From CAZOJJ01 sp964580105 (lineage in GTDB: Bacteria; Bacteroidota; Rhodothermia; Rhodothermales; Rubricoccaceae), in NCBI GenBank assembly GCA_964580105.1, contig CAZOJJ010000011.1, positions 1 through 64,000 of the forward strand: 64,000 nt of DNA. Reading direction: 5' to 3'. Numbering within the stretch: position 1 is the first letter of the stretch; each line of letters begins with the position of its first letter. A program made the translations under genes and the position numbers. The notes under the pieces are model-generated. The model saw nothing but the letters and a program-made list of their open reading frames with translations, was not told the origin of the DNA and searched no databases. Positions 1 through 9,024 of this stretch are shown piece after piece.

Positions 1-70
1 GGGTTCACCGAGGTGGGTTCACCGAGGTGGGTTCACCGAGGTGGGTTCACCGAGGTGGGTTCACCGAGAT
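1..70. repeat. 14-bp tandem repeat, 5 copies (cut by window start)
   Basis: Five head-to-tail copies of gggttcaccgaggt; the last copy reads gagat instead of gaggt. The array is followed by gggcggg, exactly as the related array at 2371-2440 is. The unit is not a multiple of three, there are no spacers, and no gene is seen in it. The true array may extend left of the window. Confidence 0.95.
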
Positions 71-125
71 GGGCGGGATGCAGGAAGGTGGAGGCAACCC
101 GGCACGGACGGTCCGGCAACGAAAG

Positions 126-152
126 GCCCGGCCCCCACGAGGGAGGCCGGGC
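126..152 (-). terminator. Intrinsic terminator-like hairpin after the T9SS gene
   Basis: An 8-bp stem gcccggcc/ggccgggc (126-133 with 145-152) with an 11-base loop lies 31 bases past the stop of the minus-strand gene. Read on the minus strand it is followed by ctttcgttg, much like the tail of the hairpin at 2331-2356. Confidence 0.6.
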
Positions 153-183
153 AGGTGCGGGTGTGCCTCGGAGGAGACGCCCG

Positions 184-1350
184 TTACTTGGCGAGGGTGA
201 CGCGGAGGGCGTCGGAGAACGTCTCGCCCTGGATGCGCACGACGTACGTGCCCGAGGCGAGCGCGCGCCCGTCGATGGTCAGGGCATGCAGAGCGTTCGC
301 CTCCAGCGTGCCGTCGAAGAGCGTCGCCACGCGCTGGCCGAGCACGTTGTACAGCGCCGCCGAGACGTGCTGATCCCGGGCCACGGTCAGCGAGAACTGG
401 GCCTGCGGGTTGAACGGGTTCGGGTAGGCCTGCGTCAGCACGTGCGTGCCGACCACCTCCACGGTGGCCTCGACCTCGCCCGAGTACTCGAAGGCGCCGT
501 CGAAGTCGACCTGCTTGAGGCGGAAGGTGTAGGTGCCCGGGTCCAGCCCGGCGGCGGTGTAGCTGTAGGTCTGCGCCTCGGTGGTCGTGCCGTGGCCGGC
601 GACGAAGCCGAGCGGGCTCCAGTCGCCGCCCTGGCGCATCTGCACCTCGAAGCCGGCGTTGTTCGTCTCGGAGGCCGTCGCCCAGGCGAGGGTCACGTCC
701 GAGCCGTTGGCCGCCGCCGTGAACGCGGTCAGCTCCACCGGGACGATGTTCTCGAGCACGACGTCGTCCACGAAGAAGTTGGTGCCGCCGCCGTTGTTGG
801 CGAAGATCTCGCTGTGGAACTCGATGGTGTGCGTACCGCCGTCGGCGTACGCGTCGAGGTTGACCGTCTGCTCGACGTAGCCGAGCGACCCGCAGGTGGG
901 ATCGGCCCCGGTCATGATGAACTCCTGGGTTCCGTCCACGAGGACCTCCAGGTAGTCGGCGGCGCTGTCACAGACGATGGCCTCGGTCCAGAAGGTGAGG
1001 GTGGCCGTTCCTGGTGTGAGGGTGACGGTCTGGCTCACGCTGCCTTCCTCGTAGGTGCTGATGCCGCCGAACCAGGACCACCAGTTTCCCGTACGGGGGC
1101 CGGTGCCGGTGCCGGTGCCGCACGCGGGAATGTCGCAGAGGGTAGTCCCGAAGTTGAGCGAGAACTCCGTCCAGAAGGCGTTCGGAGTGCCGTCCTCGAA
1201 GCTCCCGTCCTGGATGACGTCCACGAGCGGGGTTGCCGTCTGCGGGGACGGCGACCCCGTGGAGGCGAGTCGGTGCTGCGCCTGTGCGGGCGCCGTGGAC
1301 AGCGCGAGGGCACCGGCGGCCAGGAGCGCGAGGGGTAAGGAGAGTCGCAT
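184..1350 (-). CDS. Secreted protein with T9SS type A C-terminal sorting domain
   Basis: Predicted 388-residue exported protein. Residues 1-25 form a classical signal peptide ending ...APAQAQ. The next ~180 residues look like a beta-sandwich, carbohydrate-binding-type module (GSFEDGTPNAFW, FFVDDVVLEN). A fibronectin-III-like segment follows (VELTAFTAAANGSDVTLAW). Residues 305-388 are a typical T9SS type A sorting domain: YPNPFNP, YNVLGQRV, then SGTYVVRIQ near the end. Such tails direct outer-membrane translocation by the type IX system in Bacteroidota. No enzymatic motif was seen, so the role at the cell surface is unknown. It has its own terminator downstream and is divergent from the sod gene. 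Confidence 0.85.
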   Translation of the reverse strand: MRLSLPLALLAAGALALSTAPAQAQHRLASTGSPSPQTATPLVDVIQDGSFEDGTPNAFWTEFSLNFGTTLCDIPACGTGTGTGPRTGNWWSWFGGISTYEEGSVSQTVTLTPGTATLTFWTEAIVCDSAADYLEVLVDGTQEFIMTGADPTCGSLGYVEQTVNLDAYADGGTHTIEFHSEIFANNGGGTNFFVDDVVLENIVPVELTAFTAAANGSDVTLAWATASETNNAGFEVQMRQGGDWSPLGFVAGHGTTTEAQTYSYTAAGLDPGTYTFRLKQVDFDGAFEYSGEVEATVEVVGTHVLTQAYPNPFNPQAQFSLTVARDQHVSAALYNVLGQRVATLFDGTLEANALHALTIDGRALASGTYVVRIQGETFSDALRVTLAK

Positions 1351-1695
1351 GATGCTGATGGGAGAAGTGAGAAGGATGGAAGGTGCGGCCAGAACGGCTC
1401 CGCGTGGATGCCGTCCTCGCGCCGCGGGGAGTCTAAGTATAGATGAAGTCGGCCCGAGAAGCCAAACGAATCAAAGTCAATCGCTCGGGACCCGGCCGCA
1501 GCCCGTACACTTCGGGGCAGCGCGGCTACGTACCACGTCGGCCACTACACGGTCACGCACGGGGGTGCGAAGGGGCTCCGCCGATGCGGGAGGCCGCGCG
1601 GGCGGGGGCCCCGCCGAGGGCCCGATGGGAGGAAACGCCCCCCGATTCTTCGCGTACACCCGGCTCTCCTCTCGTTCACTTCGCTCGGACCAATC
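1351..1695. other. Divergent intergenic region, T9SS gene / sod
   Basis: A 345-base region without a convincing gene, carrying the promoters of two divergent genes. At 1364-1378 it holds gaagtgagaaggatg, a 15-mer also found at 49894-49908 ahead of deoC. On the minus strand this gives the T9SS gene a pyrimidine-rich leader. An AT-richer patch (ctaagtatagatgaag, around 1433-1448) is the only obvious promoter-like composition. Confidence 0.6.
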
Positions 1696-2307
<612 letters not shown>

Positions 2308-2330
2308 TCCCGTGCCTGGCCGCTACGCAA

Positions 2331-2356
2331 AGGGCCGGTCGAACGCGACCGGCCCT
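2331..2356 (+). terminator. Intrinsic terminator of sodA
   Basis: A perfect 11-bp stem (2331-2341 with 2346-2356) around the loop aacg, followed by tcgttgttgg. It lies 23 bases after the sodA stop codon and before the convergent acyl-CoA dehydrogenase gene. Confidence 0.8.
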
Positions 2357-2370
2357 TCGTTGTTGGTGGC

Positions 2371-2440
2371 GGGTCAACCGAGGCGGGTCAACCGAGGCGG
2401 GTCAACCGAGGCGGGTCAACCGAGGCGGGTCAACCGAGGC
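2371..2440. repeat. 14-bp tandem repeat, 5 copies, entering a gene 3' end
   Basis: Five exact copies of gggtcaaccgaggc followed by gggcggg. The unit differs from the array at 1-70 at three of 14 positions. The last copy supplies the stop codon (2430-2432 on the minus strand) and the final residues of the acyl-CoA dehydrogenase gene, so the array overlaps coding sequence. Confidence 0.95.
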
Positions 2441-4004
2441 GGGCGGGCTGGACGAAGGAGAGCCAGCCGTGGCCGTCGCGGTAGTCCTCGACGACGGCGG
2501 CGAAGCCGCCCTCGCGGTACGTCGTCAGCAGGGCGCGGACCTCGGCGCGCAGTTCCTCCAGCGCACTCGCGATGAGGTCGGCCCGGTAGCCGCGCTCGCC
2601 GAGTTCGATGGTCATCTCCATGGAGACGATGCGGCCGAGAGCCTCGCCGAGCTGGACCAGCTTCCGCTGGGGCAGCGACATGTCGATGTCGAAGGAGAGC
2701 ACGTCGCGGAGGGAGTCCACCGCGCGGGCCGTGAGCGGCTCCTGCGTGAGGTAGCGGTAGAGGTTCGTCTCCTTCATCCGCCGCATTCCCTTGAGGACGG
2801 CCTCGGTGATCTGCTGGTAGAGGATGTCGTTGGCGCCCTCGAAGATCTGGAACGGGCGGCTGTCTACGGTGGCCCGGCCGGCGAGGTGATCCTCGCGGTA
2901 CCCCTTCGCACCGACGAGCTGGAGGAACGACTGCGACGCCTCCTGCATCGCGTCGGTGACGACGGTCTTGAAGGCGTTGGCGGCGAGCCCGTCGTTCTCG
3001 AGGTCGCGGTCCACGCCCGCGTTTTCGGCGGAGTGGAGGCACATTGCCGCGCAGGCCGTCACGTGGGCCTGCATCCGCGAGAGGCGCGCCTTCACCTGGT
3101 CGTAGTCGAAGAGCGGCTTGCCGCCGACGAAGCGCTCGCGGCAGTGCTCGGCGGCCTCGTCCATCATCCGGCGGAGGAAGCCCATGCCCATGCCGGGGAA
3201 CTGGAGGCGGCTGCGGTGGAGCACGTCGAGCATCATCTTGATGCCGGTCGTCTTGGGCTCCAGGCGCGCCGAGGCGGGCACCTCCACGTCGATCCGGTTG
3301 CGGCCGTAGGGCAGCATGCGCAGGCCGAGGTTGGGGAAGACCTCCTCGACCTCGATGTGCTGCCCGGGCGCATTCACGTCGCACACGAAGAAGTCGATAT
3401 CGCGGCGGAGGCCGCCGTCGGGGGTGCGGGGGCGGGCCGTGAGGAGCCAGTAGTCGGCCCAGCCGGTGAGGCCGCCCCAGTGCTTGACGCCCTCGATGTG
3501 GTACCCCGCCGGCGTTTCGGCGTAGGCCGTCCGCATGTTGAGGGCGTCCGAGCCGAAGTCGGGCTCGGTGATCATCAGGCCGCCCATCCGCTTCTGGCGG
3601 AGGACGCCGTCGAAGACCGAGCGCTTGACGGCGTCGGACCCGTACTTGCCGACGGGCTGGAGGAAGAGCCCGCCGTTGATGCCCATCATGAGGCAGAGCG
3701 GGAGGGATTCGTAGCCGGTGGCTTCGAGGACGGCCAGGCTCTCGGCGAGGTCGGCGCCGCGCCCGCCGTAGGCTTCCGGGACGTACGCCGCCAGCGGGTC
3801 CACCTCGCGGATCTGGTTGAGCGCGAAGGGGGGCAGCCCGCGCTGGAGGTTCATCCGGTCCGCGTCCTCCCGCGTGCCGAAGATGTGCCGGAGCTTCTCG
3901 CTGTAGCGCTCCAGGAAGTCGGTGAAGCTCTGGCGGACGCGCTGCAGGGGCGCGGCGTCACGGAAGCGCGGACGGGAGTCCGCGAGGAGCGGGAAGGCGC
4001 TCAT
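2430..4004 (-). CDS. Acyl-CoA dehydrogenase family protein
   Basis: FAD-dependent alpha,beta-dehydrogenation of an acyl-CoA, feeding electrons to ETF; substrate not predictable. The 524 residues start at MSAFPLLADSRPRF; further upstream the frame is low-quality sequence antisense to the PPTase gene. The family's FAD/substrate segments are visible: GGLMITEPDFGSDA (ITEPxxGSD), the FPGMGMGFLRRMMDEA helix, and FQIFEGANDILYQQ, where the glutamate is at the position of the usual catalytic base motif. The C-terminus ends inside the 14-bp repeat array at 2371-2440. Monocistronic, divergent from the PPTase gene. It is longer than classical short-chain dehydrogenases (~380 residues) by a C-terminal helical extension. 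Confidence 0.88.
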   Translation of the reverse strand: MSAFPLLADSRPRFRDAAPLQRVRQSFTDFLERYSEKLRHIFGTREDADRMNLQRGLPPFALNQIREVDPLAAYVPEAYGGRGADLAESLAVLEATGYESLPLCLMMGINGGLFLQPVGKYGSDAVKRSVFDGVLRQKRMGGLMITEPDFGSDALNMRTAYAETPAGYHIEGVKHWGGLTGWADYWLLTARPRTPDGGLRRDIDFFVCDVNAPGQHIEVEEVFPNLGLRMLPYGRNRIDVEVPASARLEPKTTGIKMMLDVLHRSRLQFPGMGMGFLRRMMDEAAEHCRERFVGGKPLFDYDQVKARLSRMQAHVTACAAMCLHSAENAGVDRDLENDGLAANAFKTVVTDAMQEASQSFLQLVGAKGYREDHLAGRATVDSRPFQIFEGANDILYQQITEAVLKGMRRMKETNLYRYLTQEPLTARAVDSLRDVLSFDIDMSLPQRKLVQLGEALGRIVSMEMTIELGERGYRADLIASALEELRAEVRALLTTYREGGFAAVVEDYRDGHGWLSFVQPARLG

Positions 4005-4203
4005 GGGCAGGGAGGGCGGTAGAGAGGCACCGGCTCCGCCCACACTGGAGGTGGGCAACGAACGGAGTGCGGCACGAAACCATAAGGTAAGACGGTGAAC
4101 GTCGTTTACTTGGCCTGCATCCGATTTTGTCATAGCCTGGCACGCGCCTGCACCCGTAGCGGTCTGTGACGACGGCCTCCCCGCTCGAATTCCGGTTTTT
4201 CCC
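4005..4203. promoter_or_regulatory. Divergent promoter region (acyl-CoA dehydrogenase / PPTase)
   Basis: A 199-base region between two divergent start codons. The part around 4080-4200 is clearly more AT-rich than its surroundings (cataaggtaaga, gattttgtcata, ccggtttttccc). Promoters for both directions are inferred; no operator or riboswitch is seen. Confidence 0.4.
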
Positions 4204-4839
4204 GTGCCCCTCTTCCTGCCCCACGGCTTCGCCCTTCGCCTCGCGGGCCCCGACCTCGCTGTGCCTGAGCGGGTATTGACGGACGAGGAGCGGGCGCGGA
4301 TGGCGACCTTCGGCCACCCGGACCGCCGACGCGGGTTCGCCCTCGGGCGGTTCGCCGCGCGGACGCTCCTGGCCGAACGCCTGGGGTGTGCGCCCGGCGA
4401 GGTGCCGCTCAACGTGGCCGAGGGTGGAGCACCCCTCGTCCGGGATACGCCCCTCCACGTCTCGATCTCGCACGCCGGGAAGGGGGCGGGCATCCGGGCG
4501 GCGGCGGCGGTCGGCCCCCGGCCCATCGGCGTCGACCTGGAGGCAATCGTTCCCCGCCGGAGCGACCTCCACGCGCGCATCCTCCAGCCCGAGGAGCAGG
4601 GGTTGCGGGCCACACTCCCGTACGATGCGAACACGAGCCAGCTGCTCCTGTGGTCCTTGAAGGAGGCCGTCCTGAAAGGGCTGCGGACCGGGTTCCGCCG
4701 CCCGGCACGAAGCATCCGGCTCCTCGTCGTTGCCGACGGGCGCGCCGAGGCCGAGGCCGGGGAGGGGGGGCGGTGGGCGCTCCTCTATGAGCGCCGCGGC
4801 GACTTCTGGCTGACGGTGGCCGTTCTCGACGCTCAATAG
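4204..4839 (+). CDS. 4'-phosphopantetheinyl transferase, Sfp type
   Basis: Transfers phosphopantetheine from CoA to a serine of acyl or peptidyl carrier proteins. The 211 residues are typical of the Sfp/Gsp type. The two hallmark motifs are visible: IGVDLE (Mg-binding Asp and Glu), then WSLKEAVLKGL (W-x2-KEA-x-K). An N-terminal half with RRRGFALGRFAARTLLAERLG and HVSISHAGK completes the pseudo-dimeric fold. No carrier-protein or NRPS/PKS gene is nearby, so the partner is unknown. Its 3' end overlaps the convergent lipoprotein gene by 7 bp. Start GTG at 4204 fits the family N-terminus. Confidence 0.9.
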   Translation: MPLFLPHGFALRLAGPDLAVPERVLTDEERARMATFGHPDRRRGFALGRFAARTLLAERLGCAPGEVPLNVAEGGAPLVRDTPLHVSISHAGKGAGIRAAAAVGPRPIGVDLEAIVPRRSDLHARILQPEEQGLRATLPYDANTSQLLLWSLKEAVLKGLRTGFRRPARSIRLLVVADGRAEAEAGEGGRWALLYERRGDFWLTVAVLDAQ

Positions 4840-5234
4840 ACCGCCGGACCGAGTGCGTCGGTGAGGGCGGATACGGCGGTCGTGGCGCCGCCGTAGTGCG
4901 CGGCCACGAGCGTCCCACGCTGGAAGAGGCGAACCGGCTCGCCGCCCGCCGTCGCGCGGACGTAGTCGGCGGCGCCCGCTTCGGCGGCAGCGGGGTCGGC
5001 GAACTCGAACACCTGGAGGGTGCCGCCTCCGTCGATCCGGTACTGGTGGCCGGTGGCGTCGATGAAGGGGCTCGTCACGAGCCGGTCGGGGTGGAGGATG
5101 ACGCCGCGTCGGCCGAGGTAGGTCACCAGGTCCTCGGCCGTCGTGAGGGTGGGTACGGGGGCGTCGAGGTCGCGGGGCGTCAAGGCGGCACAGCCGGCGA
5201 AGACGACGAGGAGGGTAAGGGCAGAGACGCGCAT
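4833..5234 (-). CDS. Small hypothetical lipoprotein
   Basis: A 133-residue protein of no recognised family. The start at 5234 gives a compact lipoprotein signal peptide, MRVSALTLLVVFAGC, with a lipobox-type cysteine at residue 15. The mature part alternates hydrophobic and polar residues as in a small alpha/beta fold (DLVTYLGRRGVILHPDRLV, HQYRIDGGGTLQVFEFADPAAAEAGAADYV). Inferred location is the periplasmic face of a membrane. The 3' end overlaps the PPTase gene on the other strand by 7 bp. Confidence 0.7.
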   Translation of the reverse strand: MRVSALTLLVVFAGCAALTPRDLDAPVPTLTTAEDLVTYLGRRGVILHPDRLVTSPFIDATGHQYRIDGGGTLQVFEFADPAAAEAGAADYVRATAGGEPVRLFQRGTLVAAHYGGATTAVSALTDALGPAVY

Positions 5235-5418
5235 GACGGGCTGAGGGAGTCGCGTGAGGGGCTCTCCGTCAACGCGGCGATGCCGGGGAAGGTCGGGTGA
5301 GTGAACCCGTCGCCGAGAAATCAGGCGGCCCCTCAGCGGCGCCCGCTTCATCGCCTTCGAATCACCCCGTCAGGGCGGGCGTTCTATCTTCACCACGAAG
5401 CCCTCCTACCCTTCGATC

Positions 5419-8400
5419 ATGGCCTACACGCCCACCCATCCCGTCCGCTTCGTCACCGCCGCGAGCCTGTTCGACGGGCACGACGCCGCCATCAACATCA
5501 TGCGCCGCATCCTTCAGGCGCAGGGCGCCGAGGTGATCCACCTCGGGCACGACCGCTCGGTGCAGGACGTCGTGGACACGGCCATTCAGGAGGACGTCCA
5601 GGGCATCGCCGTGTCGAGCTACCAGGGCGGCCACGTCGAGTACTTCACGTACATGGTGGATCTGCTTCGCGAGCGCGGGGCGGGGCACATCCGCGTCTAC
5701 GGCGGCGGCGGCGGCGTGATCGTGCCCGAAGAGATCGCCCAGCTGGAGGCCTACGGCGTCGCCAAGATCTTCTCGCCCGACGACGGCATGCGGCTCGGGC
5801 TGGAGGGCATGATCGAGCAGATGATCCGCGAGTGCGACTTCGATCCGCTGGCGGCGGCCGGGGGAGAGGACGCGCGGAGGAGCGGAGGGGAGGGGGATAC
5901 GCTCGTGGCGATTCCGGCAAAGACGGAGGCGAAGGCCGTGGCGCGGGCGCTGACGGCCGTCGAGCAGCAGGCCGGCGAAGGCCCCGGCGGCGACGGCGCC
6001 GGGCGGCCTCGGGACACCGACGCGCCGGTCCTCGGCATCACCGGAACGGGCGGCGCGGGGAAGAGCACGTTGACCGACGAGCTCGTCCGCCGCTTCCTCA
6101 ACGACTTCGAGGACGTCCACCTCGCCGTGCTCTCGGTGGACCCCACGCGGGCGCGGACGGGCGGCGCGCTGCTCGGCGACCGCATCCGCATGAACAGCCT
6201 CTACGGCGAGCACGCCGCCCGCGTCTACATGCGCTCGTTCGCCACGCGCCAGGCGCACCGCGCCACGACGCAGGCGCTCCGCGAGGCCATCGACGTGTGC
6301 AAGGCGGCAGGCTTCGACCTCATCATCGTCGAGACGGCCGGCATCGGGCAGTCGGACACCGAGATCGCCGAGCTGGTGGACGTTTCGCTCTACGTCATGA
6401 CGCACGACTTCGGCGCGCCGACGCAGCTCGAAAAGATCGGGATGCTCGACGTGGCCGACCTCGTCGCGCTCAACAAGTTCGAGCGGCGCGGCTCGGAGGA
6501 CGCCCTCCGCGACATCAAGAAGCAGGTCCAGCGCAACCGCGCCGCCTTCTCGGAGCGCCCCGACGCGATGCCCGTCTACCCGACGATGGCCGCGCGCTTC
6601 AACGACCCCGGCGTCTCGCGCCTCTACCTCGCGCTCCTCGACCGATTGCGCCCCCTCGGCTTCGAGCGGCACTCCTCCCTCTTCGACGCCGAGGCGCTGC
6701 CCGAGCCGAATCCGGCCGACCTCGCGCTCATCCCGCCCAAGCGCCAGCGCTACCTCGCCGAGATCGCCGAGGCGGCCCGCGCCTACCGCGCCTGGGCCGA
6801 GGCGCAGGTGGCCGTGGCGCGGAAGTGGGGCCAGGCCGTCGGGGCGAAGGCGCAGGTGGAGAACTGGAAGCCGGACGACGCCGCCCTCCTCGGGGAGCGG
6901 CTGGACGCGATGGCCGCGCACTGGTGGGGCACGCTCGACCCCCGCTGCCGCGCCATCCTGGAGAACTGGGAGGCCGTCGCCGAGCAGTACGCCGGCGACG
7001 AGTTCGTCTACACCGTGCGCGGCCGGGAAATCCGCCAGCCGCTCACGCACGAGACGCTCTCCGGGACGAAGGTGCCGCGCGTGGCGCTGCCGCGCACCGA
7101 AGACCCGGGCGAGCGCCTCCGCTTCGCGCTCCTCGAAAACCTCCCCGGCTACTTCCCCTTCACGGCGGGCGTCTTTCCGCTCAAGCGCCAGGGCGAGGAC
7201 CCCACGCGGATGTTCGCGGGGGAGGGGACGCCGGAGCGGACGAACAAGCGGTTCCACCTCGTCAGCCTCGGGATGCCCGCCAAGCGGCTCTCGACGGCCT
7301 TCGACTCGGTGACCCTCTACGGCCGCGACCCCGACGAGCGGCCCGACATCTACGGCAAGGTCGGCACCTCGGGCGTCTCCATCGCCACGCTCGACGACAT
7401 GAAGAAGCTCTACTCCGGCTTCGACCTGTGCGACCCCAAGACGAGCGTGTCGATGACCATCAACGGCCCCGCGCCGATGATCCTGGCCATGTTCATGAAC
7501 ACGGCCATCGACCAGCAGGTGGAGGCGTTCCTCCGGCGCGAAGGGCGCTGGGCCGACGCGGAGGCCGTTATTGCAACACGGCTCGGCGAAGATCGGCCCC
7601 GCTACATCCCGTACAACGACGACGGCCTCCCCGAAGGCCACGACGGCTCCGGCCTCGGCCTCCTCGGGTGTACCGCCAACGACCTCGTCGCCTGGGGCGT
7701 GCTGACCGAGGAGGCGTACCGGCAGATCCGCAGCCACGCCCTGCAATCCGTGCGCGGGACGGTCCAGGCCGACATTCTCAAGGAGGACCAGGCGCAGAAC
7801 ACCTGCATCTTCTCGACCGAGTTCGCCCTCCGCCTGATGGGGGACATCCAGCAGACGTTCATCGACGAGGGCGTCCGCAACTTCTACTCGGTCTCCATCT
7901 CGGGCTACCACATCGCCGAGGCGGGCGCCAACCCGATCACGCAGCTCGCCTTCACGCTCGCCAACGGCTTCACGTACGTCGAGTACTACCGCGCGCGCGG
8001 GATGGACGTAAACGCCTTCGCGCCGAACCTCTCGTTCTTCTTCTCGAACGGGATGGACGCCGAGTACGCCGTCCTCGGCCGCGTCGCCCGCCGCATCTGG
8101 AGCGTGGCCATGCGCGACCTCTACGGGGCCGACGAGCGCAGCCAGAAGCTCAAGTACCACATCCAGACCTCGGGCCGCAGCCTCCACGCGCAGGAGATCC
8201 AGTTCAACGACATCCGCACGACGCTCCAGGCGCTCCTGGCGATCTACGACAACACCAACTCGCTCCACACCAACGCCTACGACGAGGCCATCACGACGCC
8301 GACGGAGGAGAGCGTCCGCCGCGCGATGGCCATCCAGCTCATCATCAACCGCGAGCTGGGGCTGGCGAAGAACGAGAACCCGCTCCAGGGCGCCTTCATC

Positions 8401-8850
8401 GTAGACGAGCTGACGGACCTCGTGGAGGAGGCCGTGCTCCGCGAGTTCGAGCGGATCTCCGACCGCGGCGGCGTCCTCGGCGCGATGGAGACGATGTACC
8501 AGCGCGGGAAAATCCAGCAGGAGAGCCTCTACTACGAGCACAAGAAGCACACCGGCGAGCTGCCCATCGTCGGCGTCAACACGTTCCGGCGCGACGGCGA
8601 GGCCGGGCCGCCGACGGTCGAGCTCATGCGCGGGACGGAGGAGGAGAAGCAGCGTCAGCTGGAGAGCGTCCGCCGCTTCCACCGCCGCCACGAGGCGGAG
8701 GCCCCCGCCGCGCTGGGGCGCCTCCAGCAGAAGGCCCGCGACGGCGAAAACCTCTTCGAGGAGCTCATGGAGACGGTGCGGGTGTGCTCGCTCGGGCAGA
8801 TCACCGAGGCGCTCTTCGAGGTCGGCGGCCAGTACCGGCGCAACATGTAG
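5419..8850 (+). CDS. icmF: Fused isobutyryl-CoA mutase (IcmF), B12-dependent
   Basis: Adenosylcobalamin-dependent carbon-skeleton rearrangement of isobutyryl-CoA and n-butyryl-CoA, with a built-in G-protein chaperone. The 1143-residue order is the IcmF order: a B12-binding Rossmann domain first (D19-G-H21-D, the base-off His ligand), then a MeaB-like GTPase (P-loop GTGGAGKST, K215; LIIVETAGIGQSD; NKFERRG), then a linker and the mutase TIM barrel (GKVGTSGVSIATLDDMKKL, TINGPAPMILAMFMNTAIDQQ, QILKEDQAQNT-like segment, YHIAEAGANP). Ordinary methylmalonyl-CoA mutases carry the B12 domain at the C-terminus and no GTPase. Relatives acting on pivalyl-CoA have the same layout, so exact substrate is uncertain. 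A TATCTT box lies 34 bases upstream. Confidence 0.95.
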   Translation: MAYTPTHPVRFVTAASLFDGHDAAINIMRRILQAQGAEVIHLGHDRSVQDVVDTAIQEDVQGIAVSSYQGGHVEYFTYMVDLLRERGAGHIRVYGGGGGVIVPEEIAQLEAYGVAKIFSPDDGMRLGLEGMIEQMIRECDFDPLAAAGGEDARRSGGEGDTLVAIPAKTEAKAVARALTAVEQQAGEGPGGDGAGRPRDTDAPVLGITGTGGAGKSTLTDELVRRFLNDFEDVHLAVLSVDPTRARTGGALLGDRIRMNSLYGEHAARVYMRSFATRQAHRATTQALREAIDVCKAAGFDLIIVETAGIGQSDTEIAELVDVSLYVMTHDFGAPTQLEKIGMLDVADLVALNKFERRGSEDALRDIKKQVQRNRAAFSERPDAMPVYPTMAARFNDPGVSRLYLALLDRLRPLGFERHSSLFDAEALPEPNPADLALIPPKRQRYLAEIAEAARAYRAWAEAQVAVARKWGQAVGAKAQVENWKPDDAALLGERLDAMAAHWWGTLDPRCRAILENWEAVAEQYAGDEFVYTVRGREIRQPLTHETLSGTKVPRVALPRTEDPGERLRFALLENLPGYFPFTAGVFPLKRQGEDPTRMFAGEGTPERTNKRFHLVSLGMPAKRLSTAFDSVTLYGRDPDERPDIYGKVGTSGVSIATLDDMKKLYSGFDLCDPKTSVSMTINGPAPMILAMFMNTAIDQQVEAFLRREGRWADAEAVIATRLGEDRPRYIPYNDDGLPEGHDGSGLGLLGCTANDLVAWGVLTEEAYRQIRSHALQSVRGTVQADILKEDQAQNTCIFSTEFALRLMGDIQQTFIDEGVRNFYSVSISGYHIAEAGANPITQLAFTLANGFTYVEYYRARGMDVNAFAPNLSFFFSNGMDAEYAVLGRVARRIWSVAMRDLYGADERSQKLKYHIQTSGRSLHAQEIQFNDIRTTLQALLAIYDNTNSLHTNAYDEAITTPTEESVRRAMAIQLIINRELGLAKNENPLQGAFIVDELTDLVEEAVLREFERISDRGGVLGAMETMYQRGKIQQESLYYEHKKHTGELPIVGVNTFRRDGEAGPPTVELMRGTEEEKQRQLESVRRFHRRHEAEAPAALGRLQQKARDGENLFEELMETVRVCSLGQITEALFEVGGQYRRNM

Positions 8851-8901
8851 ACCGAGACACGGCCGAGAAGTCGGTCGTCGCGCCGTACCCTCCCCAACGA
8901 T

Positions 8902-8990
8902 TGTCATCCCGGCCCCCCGAGCCGGGATCTCCAAAGAAAACAATCCGCGGCGTTGACCTCTGGAGATCCCGGATCAAGTCCGGGATGACA
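8902..8990. repeat. Long intergenic inverted repeat (REP-like)
   Basis: Two arms of about 30 bases (8902-8933 and 8961-8990) are inverted copies of each other, beginning tgtcatcccgg and ending ccgggatgaca. Each arm is itself an imperfect palindrome (cccgg...ccggg). It lies 51 bases after the icmF stop and could act as a terminator or be a mobile palindromic element. Confidence 0.85.
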
Positions 8991-9024
8991 CGGTGGTGGG
9001 ACACAACGTGAGTCACGTAGACCG

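Noticed and set aside
1..70. CRISPR or coding repeat
   Set aside because: Contiguous 14-bp units without spacers; the unit is not a multiple of three.
2430..4715. Long form (761 codons) of the acyl-CoA dehydrogenase
   Set aside because: The extra N-terminal part is antisense to the PPTase gene and low-complexity; MSAFPLL at 4004 fits the family.
5362..8943. A 1193-codon open frame antisense to icmF
   Set aside because: The plus strand encodes an unmistakable IcmF; in this GC-rich genome the antisense of a real gene stays open. The product is Arg/Val/Glu-rich with no family features.
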